A stretch of DNA of 64,000 nt, taken from Hofstenia miamia (taxonomy: Eukaryota; Xenacoelomorpha; Acoela). Below the pieces are notes generated by a model, which saw only the letters and a list, made by a program, of their open reading frames with translations, was not told the origin of the DNA and did no database searches. Made by a program: the position numbers and the translations under genes. Of this stretch, positions 1 to 11,439 are shown in pieces. Every line of letters starts with the position of its first letter. The stretch's first letter is position 1. The stretch covers positions 700,752 through 764,751 of the forward strand of contig SCFE01000117.1 of NCBI GenBank assembly GCA_004352715.1, read 5' to 3'.

Positions 1-2340
1 ATCCTATTTCATAGCGCTTTCAGAAAACCCATATAAATCTTTCCAGGTTTTCCTTATTTCCTTATAACTATTTAAAGTTTCCATTAAATTGCACTGTTAT
101 GTCATTGAACTGTTTACCTGTAATGCAATATTAATACTGGGAAAGTTAAGTTTATCTTGGCAAGGGAAATAAACAAAACCTGGGAAAATTATATGGCTGT
201 TCTTAGTTTTTTGAAGCGCTACAAAATGGTGTATAACCTCATGATGAGGCCATGACTATAAAATTGGAGAATATTTGCAATCTTGCCGCACTTGCAAGTG
301 AAAATAGGGGGAGTCATCACAGTTAAGATGACAACTGCATAAAAACTTGAAAAGTGTGATTTAAGACATAGAGGCACCTTTTTGCACTCTACCCTACTGT
401 TCTCCTATCACTGTTTAAGACCGAAAATGAAAGAGGAGACACTCCTCTTTCTGGTGGTGCTTTCAGATTTTGGATAGCTTCATTAGTTTTGAGTTATAAT
501 CGTTTTCAGGATCAGAAAAATCTTCAAAAATTCTTAGCCTGTTTAAGGTTAAATCAGTAAACGAAAATTTGAAATAATATCATAATAGATACATTAAGTT
601 CATGTATGTAAAAATTCATGCAGGTACCTTTTAATTAAATATATTGGTAGTATTTTCATTCCTACTAGGAGTCTGCGGGGCCCTTCATCACACGGATTAA
701 ATACTAAATTACTGAATTAGAAAATAAATCAACTTAAAACCCAAGATGGAAAAAATTAATAGCGTATGCATTTCTTATTAACATGTCGATTAAGAAATCA
801 TTTATGTTGCAAATGATCTGCGCAAACAAAAGCCAACACCGGACATCCGCTGAGTAAACAACTATAAACAATTTTATTACTGAAACGTGAAAGTCTACAA
901 AACTTCAAATGCTCTAACATTTATTTTGTCCTAGTTTGGCACTGAATCTTAAACTCAAACCAGAGAGTCAATAGAATATGTCTTATAAGTGCCTTTTCGA
1001 AATAGTTTTGGATTTTGTTAAATGTAATAATAAAATGTGCAACCATCACATGATGATTCAATGCTATATTACCGATATTAATACAAAATAGAAATACGAA
1101 TGAATTGAAACGTAGAATGAATTTCAATCAAATCTCATAAATTTTTCATTTCTAAAACACATAGTATTCCAAATGTTACTTATGTTGAAATGTTAAAACC
1201 ATTTTGGTTGAGTTAGATTTTTAACCCAATGTCATCAAATAATCTAATCTCAAAGGAAAATGCATCAACCAAAAAATAATTGAAGTCTGTAATAGAACTT
1301 TTTGAACAATGTTTATATTTTAAACTCTTGGGCTAAAGAACCTTCCTATTATGATGGAGCTTTATAGTGACGAAAAACTTGCCACTCTCGGCCTGTTGCA
1401 CTCGGATTCTTTGACATTCTCTTTTTTAGAGTATTAGGATACCTATTGAGTATTGCAACTTTTCGCCCGTGATATTTATTCATCTGAAATCTCGTAGAAT
1501 AATTGTAGTTTTCATTATTACTGAGAAATAAAGCTGGGCATTGTCCTCAAATAACTGCTGTATAAGCTTAGCATTTTAGTGTGCATGTAGTTCTCGGCCT
1601 CAATGAGCCGTTTTTTGCTGCTGAGTTCCACGACCAGCTGTTGCATTCGACGTTCAATAATGAATTATCGCCTCATGTTCCAACTAGTAAGTGAATTGAA
1701 ATCATTCTTATGTAGTGTTGGCACAAATACAAATGACTGCTATCAATTGAAAATGCACATAAAATCAGTGTTATGATACTGACTTTGTAAAAAGATATTT
1801 TCTGTATCATCTCTACACTTTGTCTTGAATTGAATAGATAATTCCATTCAGATATGATATGGTGAAAAGTCTTTTTGGCAAACCTTACATTAAAAATATA
1901 CCTATGTCAAAGCATTGTACTCAGTTTTGTGTTCAAGTGTTCGCTTGCAGATGTTTTGTGATGATGAAAATCACCTTAGAAATATCTATGCATTTTTACA
2001 AAACGTAGAGATTTATCGTACAAAAATTGATTTACTTAAACGAAATCATTATTAGATTTAATTCAGAATTTTGAGTTATTTTCTTTCTTTAACATTAGAA
2101 GCGCCAAACTCGTCAATTGACCATTTTTGAAACCTTAAATTATAATAATTTTTTGTAGAACTGATTTTTCCTCAGTAATCATTTACTATTTTTTATAATT
2201 GCAATCTACAAGTGGGCCAATTTTTCTTCCGATACCACATAGAAAAAAGTAGTGTGTAGATATATCTTTAAGCGCCATTATCCGTCAATTGACGACTGCT
2301 ACGACCTCAAAGTTAAATTTGTAACTCAAGCTAAATATGT
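1..2340. other. Gene-free AT-rich stretch
   Basis: I see no coding region here. Open frames are short and of random composition. The only structure noticed is a weak direct repeat near 2098 and 2268, where both copies begin AAGCGCCA and continue into a CGTCAATTGAC core about 170 bp apart. Confidence 0.5.
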
Positions 2341-2766
2341 TTTCAGGATAAACTATTCATAAAATTATATATTATTATATCTTGCTATACAAGTGGTTTT
2401 TACATATTAACTGAAAAAAATAGACTGTTACAAAAATCTTAACCTTATATTTTTGCTACATGTTTCTAATATTTGGTGCAATATATGAACATATTACATT
2501 TGGTCGACCAAGTTGATAAAGATACATCTATATTCAATTTTTATTGAGACAATCCCATATATATATGCGCTAACAAAAACAAAAGAAGACTTTAAAGGTT
2601 ATTCGTCAAAACAGTTGATACATATGACAGCCAGGCACTTCCCACAAGCAGGTTTACTGCAAATTCTGCACAAATTCACAGTTCTATACTTTGCACAATG
2701 AACAATAATCTGAGAGTTGGGACAAAAGAGTATTGAGTAGTCTGAATATCAATGTCTTTCCTGAGC
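2341..2766. repeat. piggyBac-like 3' end, copy 1
   Basis: This segment starts TTCAGGATAAACTATT and ends at TCTTTCCTGAGC. It recurs with scattered substitutions at 3450-3873, and its inner part recurs at 5426-5544. It covers the transposase cysteine-rich tail plus about 250 bp of 3' non-coding DNA. The three copies lie in the same orientation. Confidence 0.85.
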
Positions 2767-3420
2767 ACTTTAGACAGTTGTTGCAGAAAAGTGCGCTTAC
2801 TGATATCAGAATGCGTTTGTTTTTTATACAGCACCCATGAGTTCACTCCAGCAATATCCAAAATATTTAAAAAACGGCCAAGGGCCAACGTCTACAGCCG
2901 AATTTTGACGACACATACTGTCTAGTAGTGCAACTTCATAATTATTATTATTATAAAATAATACACTGTCAAGCTTCTTCTTACCATCTTTTTGATAAAC
3001 AACACCACTATGCTATGTAGAAATTATATGCATAACTCTTTTTGGTTTTTGCTTGATATCTGGCAAAGTGCAACTTGCCACTTTGGTACATTACAGAATC
3101 ATGCAGTCCTAAATTTTGGGGAGGAGAAAGTTCGCGACGGTTTGAACACACTGTTTCAACTATTGCTGTTCGGACTTGGATTGGAGCATATGATGAGCAA
3201 GTTGTTTAGAAGTAAAAAAATTATCAATTGTTACATTGTATTATTTGTTGTTCAGAAGTTTCATAAGTGTTTGCACAACATATGTACCAAGTGACACATC
3301 TCTGCTCTCATCTTTTCCAAGATAGGGCTTAATATTATAACAATATTTTGATGAAACATCAGCTAATATCACTGTTGCTTGGTTAATATGAAATATCATG
3401 TAATAGCTGTTCATTATTAT
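2599..3420 (-). pseudogene. piggyBac-like transposase remnant (DDE_Tnp_1_7), C-terminal half
   Basis: Read on the minus strand in several frames, the segment follows the piggyBac transposase order. First comes YLGKDE with an LGTYVVQTL stretch. Next is VTIDNFFTSKQLAHHML, whose Asp matches a catalytic position of the family. Then comes a basic YQKDGKKKLDSV stretch, then NILDIAGVNSWVLYKK. Last is a cysteine-rich tail with CRICSKPACGKC and CINCF just before a stop, matching the C-terminal zinc-binding domain of piggyBac enzymes. At least three frame changes and several stops break it, and the N-terminal half is absent. It is therefore dead. The element's 3' part recurs at 3450-3873 and 5426-5544. 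The family call is from motif order only, but several independent motifs agree. Confidence 0.8.
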
Positions 3421-3449
3421 TCTCCTCTATCTCTTCTAAATTTTGTTGN

Positions 3450-3873
3450 TTCAGGATACACTATTTATAAAAATGTTATATTATTACATCTTGCTGTATA
3501 AGTGGTTTCTACATACTAAAAAAATAGTCGGTTATAAAAATCTAAGCCCTATATTTTTGCTGCATGTTTCTAATATTTGGTGCAATATATGAACATAATT
3601 ACAATTGGTCGACCAAGTTGATTAAGATACATCTATATTGCAATTTTTATTGAGACAATCCCATATATATATGCGCTAACAAAAACAAAAGAAGACTTTA
3701 AAGGTTATTCGTCAAAACAGTTGATACATATGACAGCCAGGCACTTCCCACAAGCAGGTTTACTGCAAATTCTGCACAAATTCACAGTTCTATACTTTTC
3801 ACAATGAACAATAATCTGAGAGTTGGGACAAAAGAGCATTGTGTAGTCTGAATATCAACGTCTTTCCTGAGCG
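3450..3873. repeat. piggyBac-like 3' end, copy 2
   Basis: This is a direct repeat of 2341-2766, starting right after a single ambiguous base at 3449. Homology stops after CCTGAGC, beyond which the two copies diverge completely. That sharp edge suggests a rearrangement breakpoint inside the transposase-coding part. An ambiguous base exactly at the left junction leaves open an assembly join. Confidence 0.85.
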
Positions 3874-4425
3874 GTATACCGCAACAATGGCGATTTTTAT
3901 CGTCGTATGAAAATATAGATATTTAGTCTGAATTGTTTTTTAGGATACCATTTGTAGCCCCTACCTCCATTTTACAACCAATGCAGACTGGAATTTTCTT
4001 GAGCGCATTGCTAGGTCTCTTATCTGTTCTGAATTCGTTCAACTATTAATGTTAAACATTGCGAAGACTTGTTTTTGTTAATTTTAGGTTTATTCAATTT
4101 TTTATATTATTTATTTGCAAATTTATTCAGAATTTTGAGGTAACCTATACTTTAAATTCGATTTTTTAATCACAAAAAAGCAGTTTTTAGCGGTCCATAT
4201 TAAAATGTTGAACTGAAAACGTGTTAATTTTCTATATGCTATAATTTCCATAAAATAAAACTATTAAATTGTAATTAATAGCAATATATTGCTATTGGCC
4301 GATTTAGAGAGGGCACAGGGGCAAGTGCTCCCTTCTTATAGTACTTCCGTATTGTATGTGATCAGAACTTACTATGGGAGATAAGCTGGGTATTGATGTG
4401 CATCACCGTAGACAGATTTTACTTA
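3874..4425. other. Gene-free stretch with a small palindrome
   Basis: No gene is seen. At about 4281-4300 there is a perfect 20-bp palindrome, AATAGCAATA followed by TATTGCTATT. It is followed by a G-rich GAGGGCACAGGGGCAAGTGC stretch resembling a DNA-transposon end. The stretch runs into an assembly gap. Confidence 0.45.
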
Positions 4426-5425
4426 NNNNNNNNNNNNNNNNNNNNNNNNNNNNNNNNNNNNNNNNNNNNNNNNNNNNNNNNNNNNNNNNNNNNNNNNNNN
4501 NNNNNNNNNNNNNNNNNNNNNNNNNNNNNNNNNNNNNNNNNNNNNNNNNNNNNNNNNNNNNNNNNNNNNNNNNNNNNNNNNNNNNNNNNNNNNNNNNNNN
4601 NNNNNNNNNNNNNNNNNNNNNNNNNNNNNNNNNNNNNNNNNNNNNNNNNNNNNNNNNNNNNNNNNNNNNNNNNNNNNNNNNNNNNNNNNNNNNNNNNNNN
4701 NNNNNNNNNNNNNNNNNNNNNNNNNNNNNNNNNNNNNNNNNNNNNNNNNNNNNNNNNNNNNNNNNNNNNNNNNNNNNNNNNNNNNNNNNNNNNNNNNNNN
4801 NNNNNNNNNNNNNNNNNNNNNNNNNNNNNNNNNNNNNNNNNNNNNNNNNNNNNNNNNNNNNNNNNNNNNNNNNNNNNNNNNNNNNNNNNNNNNNNNNNNN
4901 NNNNNNNNNNNNNNNNNNNNNNNNNNNNNNNNNNNNNNNNNNNNNNNNNNNNNNNNNNNNNNNNNNNNNNNNNNNNNNNNNNNNNNNNNNNNNNNNNNNN
5001 NNNNNNNNNNNNNNNNNNNNNNNNNNNNNNNNNNNNNNNNNNNNNNNNNNNNNNNNNNNNNNNNNNNNNNNNNNNNNNNNNNNNNNNNNNNNNNNNNNNN
5101 NNNNNNNNNNNNNNNNNNNNNNNNNNNNNNNNNNNNNNNNNNNNNNNNNNNNNNNNNNNNNNNNNNNNNNNNNNNNNNNNNNNNNNNNNNNNNNNNNNNN
5201 NNNNNNNNNNNNNNNNNNNNNNNNNNNNNNNNNNNNNNNNNNNNNNNNNNNNNNNNNNNNNNNNNNNNNNNNNNNNNNNNNNNNNNNNNNNNNNNNNNNN
5301 NNNNNNNNNNNNNNNNNNNNNNNNNNNNNNNNNNNNNNNNNNNNNNNNNNNNNNNNNNNNNNNNNNNNNNNNNNNNNNNNNNNNNNNNNNNNNNNNNNNN
5401 NNNNNNNNNNNNNNNNNNNNNNNNN
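4426..5425. other. Assembly gap, 1000 N
   Basis: Exactly 1000 unknown bases, probably a placeholder length. Sequence to the right starts inside the piggyBac-like repeat, so the gap probably hides repeat sequence. Confidence 0.95.
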
Positions 5426-5544
5426 CAATTTTTATTGAGACAATCCCATATATATATGCGCTAACAAAAACAAAAGAAGACTTTAAAGGTTATTCGTCAA
5501 AACAGTTGATACATATGACAGCCAGGCACTTCCCACAAGCAGGT
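5426..5544. repeat. piggyBac-like 3' end, copy 3 (truncated)
   Basis: Near-identical to the inner part of the copies at 2530 and 3640, from CAATTTTTATTGAGACAATC to CCACAAGCAGGT. It is cut on the left by the gap and on the right by the GGGGGGACAT element. Confidence 0.85.
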
Positions 5545-5759
5545 GGGGGGACATTATCGTCATTAACCAATGCGGGGCAAAGCCCCGCGAAAATTTTTGA
5601 AAATATTGAGATATTAGACCCTAAAAAATGCATTTCACGACCCTCGATTTTAAATTTTTCAATATTTTACGAAAAATTTTTTGATTTGACCAGTCAAAAT
5701 CAATTTTGGAAACCTGACGGGGGGACATTCCACGATGTCCCCCCCTGCGTACGCCACTG
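5545..5759. mobile_element. Non-autonomous hAT-like element, right end intact
   Basis: The right end reads, in reverse complement, CAGTGGCGTACGCAGGGGGG, a typical hAT terminal inverted repeat. Both sides carry a G-run followed by GACAT (GGGGGGACATTATCG on the left, its approximate inverse on the right). The outer CAGTGGCGTACGCA part of the left end is missing where the element meets piggyBac-like sequence. Inside is a perfect hairpin, GCGGGGC-AAA-GCCCCGC. No coding capacity. The superfamily call rests on the terminal motif alone. Confidence 0.6.
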
Positions 5760-6475
5760 TATATTGTTGATCAACGGACTCTGATTTCTAAACTAATTAT
5801 TTCTACGCAACAAATTATTTGACGTCATCTAACATTTACAATTATTACATTATAGACCCTAACTCAACCAGAATCCTAAACAAAACTGTGCTCTAACCTT
5901 AACCCTAAACCCCAACAGCAAGCATTAAGAAATGTATAATTAATTCTTTACACTTTGATGACGTTAAAACTTAGTATGTCATGTGACGTCATGTCAGCTT
6001 CAGTTGATCTGCAATAACGCCATCAACCATTAATTTTAGGTTTTCTATTATATATTTACAACTATTGTATTGGATTTGTTCAGGGCGTTGTGCATCGAAA
6101 AATGGAATTTTCTATAATGCAATTTTGGAAATTATGCATATTGTGGAAGTTTCGCCACGTATTTTTAAATCAGTAATACAAAATGTATATACTTACTGGA
6201 AACAGAACAAAATTATTTATATATTACAAAATAAAAGTTCAATGAACTCTTACCTTAACAATGAATACGTATAACGCAATTAATGACTAACAAATTCAAC
6301 TGACGAAAAGCGTGACGCCGCATAAATAATAATGGCAAATGGGACACAGTTAAATTCGCTGTTTGAGTTCAAATCGTTCGATGCTGACTAATTGTATTGA
6401 TTGGCAGAAATTCCAACCAATCGCAGAATAATTTGTGCAAAGACAAAAATGCTAAATACTACCAATTAGAAATTC
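5760..6475. other. Gene-free stretch with telomere-like repeats and TGACGTCA sites
   Basis: No gene is seen. A degenerate (CCCTAA)n-like tract lies at 5891-5914, between two GACGTCAT sites at 5821 and 5985. The same 18-bp core CTCTAACCTTAACCCTAA next to a GTGACGTCA occurs again near 41,933-41,976. That suggests a dispersed element rather than a true telomere. Confidence 0.5.
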
Positions 6476-6704
6476 ATATGATCAAAATAGCTCAACGCAC
6501 TTCGTTTAAGCCGTGACCATCCGCAGCTGAAAACGAAGAATTTATTTTTATTTAGCAAAATTTAAAACTCACAATTTAATTATTCACTTGTGCTGGATCC
6601 TCTTAATCAGGTTAAAATCCGATATTTCTATTTTTGATTTTAAAAATTTATTGACTACAATTATTGTGGTATGAAACGAAACAACAATAGAAGTGATGTG
6701 AAAC
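6476..6704. repeat. 229-bp direct repeat, copy 1
   Basis: This is almost identical to 9939-10167, from ATATGATCAAAA to AGTGATGTGAAAC. It ends exactly where the hAT-type end CAGTGCC begins at 6705. The second copy lies beyond the transposase remnant and continues into unrelated sequence. Confidence 0.9.
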
Positions 6705-6746
6705 CAGTGCCTTTTTTAACATATAAAGTGGGGGGGGCGCAGCCCC

Positions 6747-7746
6747 NNNNNNNNNNNNNNNNNNNNNNNNNNNNNNNNNNNNNNNNNNNNNNNNNNNNNN
6801 NNNNNNNNNNNNNNNNNNNNNNNNNNNNNNNNNNNNNNNNNNNNNNNNNNNNNNNNNNNNNNNNNNNNNNNNNNNNNNNNNNNNNNNNNNNNNNNNNNNN
6901 NNNNNNNNNNNNNNNNNNNNNNNNNNNNNNNNNNNNNNNNNNNNNNNNNNNNNNNNNNNNNNNNNNNNNNNNNNNNNNNNNNNNNNNNNNNNNNNNNNNN
7001 NNNNNNNNNNNNNNNNNNNNNNNNNNNNNNNNNNNNNNNNNNNNNNNNNNNNNNNNNNNNNNNNNNNNNNNNNNNNNNNNNNNNNNNNNNNNNNNNNNNN
7101 NNNNNNNNNNNNNNNNNNNNNNNNNNNNNNNNNNNNNNNNNNNNNNNNNNNNNNNNNNNNNNNNNNNNNNNNNNNNNNNNNNNNNNNNNNNNNNNNNNNN
7201 NNNNNNNNNNNNNNNNNNNNNNNNNNNNNNNNNNNNNNNNNNNNNNNNNNNNNNNNNNNNNNNNNNNNNNNNNNNNNNNNNNNNNNNNNNNNNNNNNNNN
7301 NNNNNNNNNNNNNNNNNNNNNNNNNNNNNNNNNNNNNNNNNNNNNNNNNNNNNNNNNNNNNNNNNNNNNNNNNNNNNNNNNNNNNNNNNNNNNNNNNNNN
7401 NNNNNNNNNNNNNNNNNNNNNNNNNNNNNNNNNNNNNNNNNNNNNNNNNNNNNNNNNNNNNNNNNNNNNNNNNNNNNNNNNNNNNNNNNNNNNNNNNNNN
7501 NNNNNNNNNNNNNNNNNNNNNNNNNNNNNNNNNNNNNNNNNNNNNNNNNNNNNNNNNNNNNNNNNNNNNNNNNNNNNNNNNNNNNNNNNNNNNNNNNNNN
7601 NNNNNNNNNNNNNNNNNNNNNNNNNNNNNNNNNNNNNNNNNNNNNNNNNNNNNNNNNNNNNNNNNNNNNNNNNNNNNNNNNNNNNNNNNNNNNNNNNNNN
7701 NNNNNNNNNNNNNNNNNNNNNNNNNNNNNNNNNNNNNNNNNNNNNN
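6747..7746. other. Assembly gap, 1000 N
   Basis: Exactly 1000 unknown bases inside the hAT-type element, immediately after a GGGGCGCAGCCCC hairpin. Confidence 0.95.
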
Positions 7747-8462
7747 TACCAGCTTTTAATAACACTGACAAAATTCTACTCAATAATATACAACTGTATA
7801 TTTCTTCCTAAGCATTATTAATTTGCGATAATGCAGTGGTTAGAATGTGGGAGTGATTCATCGTCAAAAACAAAAAAGATAATCAAATGTATATGTCACT
7901 TATAAAATTAGCCTAGTTGGTGTAGATTTATTAAGTGAATCCAGATTTAAATGTTCAGAGAAAATTCACCAGGATTTTCTCAGTAAATGAGGTTTAAATC
8001 ACCATAGACAAAGTCCATAAACTATAACAAAGCTATTGAACAACCAACTATTTATATCATCAAGGACAATAAACTTTTGAAACCAAGACAAAGTATTTTT
8101 TCAGAACCAAATTAATTTATATTTATTGTTTTAATTCTTTATAAGTGTTAATCACTTGATTTGTAAAAAAAACAGAAAAATTAAATAAATATTATTATTA
8201 TTATTAAAAAAAAATATCAATTTTCGTAATAATAGGGGTCGAATTTTATTCTCGTTTGACAAAATATACTAAAACAGTATGGAATATTTACAATTTGCTT
8301 CCGCTTTCATTTAAGTTATAAAATCCGGAACATTGTTCAAGAATCTTGTACAAGTTACTAACATGAAAATATTAAGTGTGCTAAATGACTCGAAATCTTC
8401 AGACTTTGGGGACTTGGCGCTCGAACGAAACTATTTATAGAAAACAAAATAGTTGAAGCTAG
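7747..8462. other. Non-coding 5' part of the hAT-type element
   Basis: No coding frame is visible. A (TAT)n/(ATT)n microsatellite followed by poly-A lies at about 8187-8217. Confidence 0.45.
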
Positions 8463-9395
8463 TTGCTGGCAGCAACTCATGGCATTAGATGTGATGGAGA
8501 AAAGAAAATAAAGGACGTTATCGATCACTTACATAGTCCAATGCATAAGCGGTCGCTAGAAGTACAGGAGAGCAAGCGGATGTGGGATTCACAGAGCGGG
8601 AATCATCCATGGATTCGAATCTTGAGAAAACATAACGCAAAGGTGATTAATATGCTAATAAAAATGGCCACAACTTGTCACAATGACTCGAAATTACTTA
8701 CACCAACTGCCTGGTCATGGCCATGTAGATCATTATCCCAAGAACACGCACAACATCAAATTCAAATTATTGAACAGCATGGAATTGATTCACCTTTTGT
8801 TCCATATGAGCCGAATGCATCTGACATTCACTATAGAGATCCAGTAACATATCGCGAAATGTTATCGGTTGTAGCTGATCTTGAAAGAAAGCGGCTGTGT
8901 GAAAACCTGAAGTCGAGTGTCCGGTATGCTGTACAGATGGACGGATCAGTTGACTCAACTCAAAGGGATCATAAATTTGTTTTCGTACGATACAACTCTA
9001 TCGATGATCCAGTTACTGTTGAAACGAAATTTGTAGCGGCTAAAACGTCTGAGTTGAGAGGTTCTGAGGCTTTGTTGGATGTGTTCCGAATGTGTATGAC
9101 GAACGCCCTTGTCGATGACGAAACCCTTAACAGGAAGTTTGCAGGAGTCACTACAGATGGGGAATCTGCGAACACTGGGAAAAACTCAGGTCTGTGGAAG
9201 AAATTAGAGTTACTGGTCAAACATCCGCTGTTGAATTTTTGGTGTGCATGTCATAGATCCGACTTAGCGATGGAAGACATTGAGACTTACCTACCAGAAT
9301 TCAAGATTTGGAGAGCTAATCTTTTAAGTGTTGCAACTTATTTTCATATATCAGCACTAAGAACAAAAGAACTAAAATCCATAGAAGAAAAATGA
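8463..9395 (+). pseudogene. hAT transposase-like protein (KIAA1586/ZMYM-like), C-terminally truncated
   Basis: An uninterrupted 310-residue frame. The N-terminus resembles a degenerate BED/TTF-type finger region (HLHSPMHKRSLEV). The RNase-H-like core follows, with QMDGSVDSTQ and GVTTDGESANTGKNSGLWKK carrying two acidic catalytic-type positions, then the WCACHRSDLAMED Cys-His block typical of KIAA1586-like and ZMYM-like hAT proteins. The frame ends shortly after RTKELKSIEEK. Relatives continue for roughly another 200-300 residues with the third acidic residue and the hAT dimerisation domain, so the C-terminal part is missing. It lies between inverted ends at 6705 and 9476, so it is transposon cargo rather than a host gene. 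The start is uncertain because upstream sequence is degenerate. Confidence 0.75.
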
Positions 9396-9721
9396 ATCAT
9401 TCTAGGTTTTTTATAATTGATTGAACAAAAAATATGCATTTGGCCCCCCACTCGCATTTTCTTAAAAAAGGCACTGGCGCCTGACCATCATGTGTTGTTC
9501 TGTTTTCAGAAAATGATTGTGCTGTCTGTTGATGTGTCTAGTAAATTCTCTGTTGCAACAGAGCAAAAAACACATATTCCTGCATGGGAATTAACTCTAA
9601 ACCAAATTGTTAGACCTGTATAAAGTAAATATACTTTACTTTTTGACATTAGCCTTTCAAAGTTATCATGCTTTAGCATATTCCTAAACATAATTAGCAA
9701 AATAATTTTAAGAAAGTAAAT

Positions 9722-9855
9722 TTACTGTTTGCTATAAGCAGGCAGTGGGGAATCTGCCAACTCTTCCTCAAACCATTGATTGGAACCATGTGGCAGTAGG
9801 GAGTCTGCTGATTCATTTGAGCCTAGCTCAACCTCAATGTCTTTCCTTTTTTGAT
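9722..9855 (-). CDS. Possible C-terminal coding fragment beside a gap, unidentified
   Basis: The minus strand from the gap edge gives an open frame of about 44 residues ending in a stop at 9722. It is rich in Glu, Ser and Pro, with a KRKDIEVELGSNESADSLLP stretch and a closing ADSPLPAYSKQ. The composition is richer than the AT background, and ESADSLLP/ELADSPLP looks like a small internal duplication. I do not recognise it. It may be the last exon of a gene hidden by the gap at 9856-9938, or chance. Confidence 0.25.
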
Positions 9856-9938
9856 NNNNNNNNNNNNNNNNNNNNNNNNNNNNNNNNNNNNNNNNNNNNN
9901 NNNNNNNNNNNNNNNNNNNNNNNNNNNNNNNNNNNNNN
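9856..9938. other. Assembly gap, 83 N
   Basis: A sized gap immediately left of the second 229-bp direct repeat. Confidence 0.95.
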
Positions 9939-10167
9939 ATATGATCAAAAGAGCTCAACGCACTTCGTTTAAGCCGTGACCATCCGCAGCTGAAAACGAA
10001 GAATTTATTTTTATTTAGCAAAATTTAAAACTCACAATTTAATTATTCACTTGTGCTGGATCCTCTTAATCAGGTTAAAATCCGATATTTCTATTTTTGA
10101 TTTTAAAAATTTATTGACTACAATGATTGTGGTATGAAACGAAACAACAATAGAAGTGATGTGAAAC
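9939..10167. repeat. 229-bp direct repeat, copy 2
   Basis: Nearly identical to 6476-6704, with only isolated substitutions such as AAAATAG to AAAAGAG. Here the repeat runs into GATGCAAAGATTCC instead of the hAT-type end. It could be an empty-site copy, a duplication, or a second haplotype placed in tandem by the assembler. Confidence 0.9.
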
Positions 10168-11430
10168 GATGCAAAGATTCCTACTTGTGGTCAAGCAAAA
10201 ATAGAATTACAATAATCTTGCGCGCTATTTTAGGCAAGGATGCGTAATCAATAATTGTTCAGGGCAATAATTGCAATAATATTGCGTACAATTATATATT
10301 GGCTAATAAAAAATAGGGCAATTTTTTATTGAACTATTTTCAATTAACATATTAACCGGACCGGATTGCTTCTTAACTTAACCGGATCCTTAAAAATTAG
10401 CGCATCTATACAGTGCATCTATATTTAATTTTTATATGTCAAAATCAAGTTGGTCTATTCCCATGTGTTTGGGGTATTTCTGTCACCCCACAGTCCTTAA
10501 TTACGTTGCTGAAAGACGGAAAATTCCGATAAACAAACAAAAACTTATGACTTTTTATATCAACCTAAATCCCTAATAAAGCTAAATAGCAGCAATGTTT
10601 AGCAGCTTTGTTTACAATATTAACTGCATTTCTATGATTATCGCCATATGGGGTAACTTTATAACCCCAAAGTTATCATGATCTAACAAATATTAAGAAT
10701 ACTGTATTATGTCAAATCATTTTATGTCTTACAATGCGTACATTCAACTGTCCTTTCAAATCTCTAATGTTGCTTGTAAATAGTTGAAGAAGTTGGGGAT
10801 GAAACTCTTTCAATCATGATTAAAGATTCAAGTAATGAAGATATTTTGATGATGGTAGTTTACCTGGATTAGGAAATTTTTAACTCTAATATTGAGCATG
10901 AAATATGTTCAATTTTTAACCTGTGACCCGACCTGACCAGTCTGAAAATGATCCGAACCCCAAACCAATCCAAGAAGGGTTATAATACTCGCAAAAATTT
11001 TTTAGTATAAAATCATCAATGAAAACAAGACAAAATCAATAAAAATATAAGTATAGTTAAAATCTATTAGTTTTTAAGAATTTTAAAGATTGAAGGGATT
11101 GACTTCTTAAATAATATACATGTATATAAATAATTCCAAAGAATTATTTCGGTTTTCTGTTTTTTTACGACTCAAAACCACCGTTTCGATTTCAGTTTCG
11201 GTTTTTTACCTAACTACAAGTCTGTATTAGTAAAACGTTATTAAAAAGAAAAATACAATTTGAAGGTATATTTTCAAAACACTAAATAAGTTGTTAATCA
11301 AGTAAAATAAGATGAAGTTTCAACTTGACGAGCATTTGGCGTTTGTCCCAAGAAAACTGCATCGTTTCTTGGAAAAAGCATAGTAGCTGAGTGTTTTAGT
11401 GAAAACCGAAAATTCGATTGATGCATACCC
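10168..11430. other. Gene-free stretch with a GGTTAAG-type repeat
   Basis: No gene. The segment at about 10,350-10,400 is the approximate inverse of 12,310-12,365. Both contain a GTTAAGTTAAGAAG core beside CCGGTTAAT or CGGTTAAT, indicating a dispersed short element. The rest is AT-rich without recognisable signals. Confidence 0.4.
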
Positions 11431-11439
11431 ATGTAGCCA

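Larger units (their letters stand above)
6705..9476 (+). mobile_element. hAT-type DNA transposon with 15-bp inverted ends, internally damaged
   Basis: The left end begins CAGTGCCTTTTTTAA at 6705, and the reverse complement of the right end at 9476 begins with the same 15 bases. Both then reach a GTGGGGGG tract at a similar distance. A truncated hAT transposase frame (8463-9395) lies inside on the plus strand and stops about 80 bp before the right end. I found no convincing 8-bp target duplication: the left flank TGTGAAAC differs from the right flank GCGCCTGA. The boundary on one side may therefore be secondary. About 1 kb of the interior is an assembly gap (6747-7746). Confidence 0.7.

Noticed and set aside
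4374-5784. Long open frames across the 1000-N gap
   Set aside because: They consist almost entirely of unknown bases. The readable ends are repeat sequence.
5891-5914. Interstitial telomere
   Set aside because: Only a few degenerate units, and the same core plus neighbouring GACGTCA recurs at 41.9 kb. That fits a dispersed element rather than a telomere fusion.
6671-7783. Long open frames across the second 1000-N gap
   Set aside because: Artefact of unknown bases; the flanks are hAT-type ends and low-complexity sequence.
7830-8215. Possible tRNA-derived SINE (GTGGTTAGAATGTGG ... (ATT)n poly-A)
   Set aside because: The A-box-like match is weak, no B-box GGTTCGA is present, and the segment lies inside the hAT-type element.
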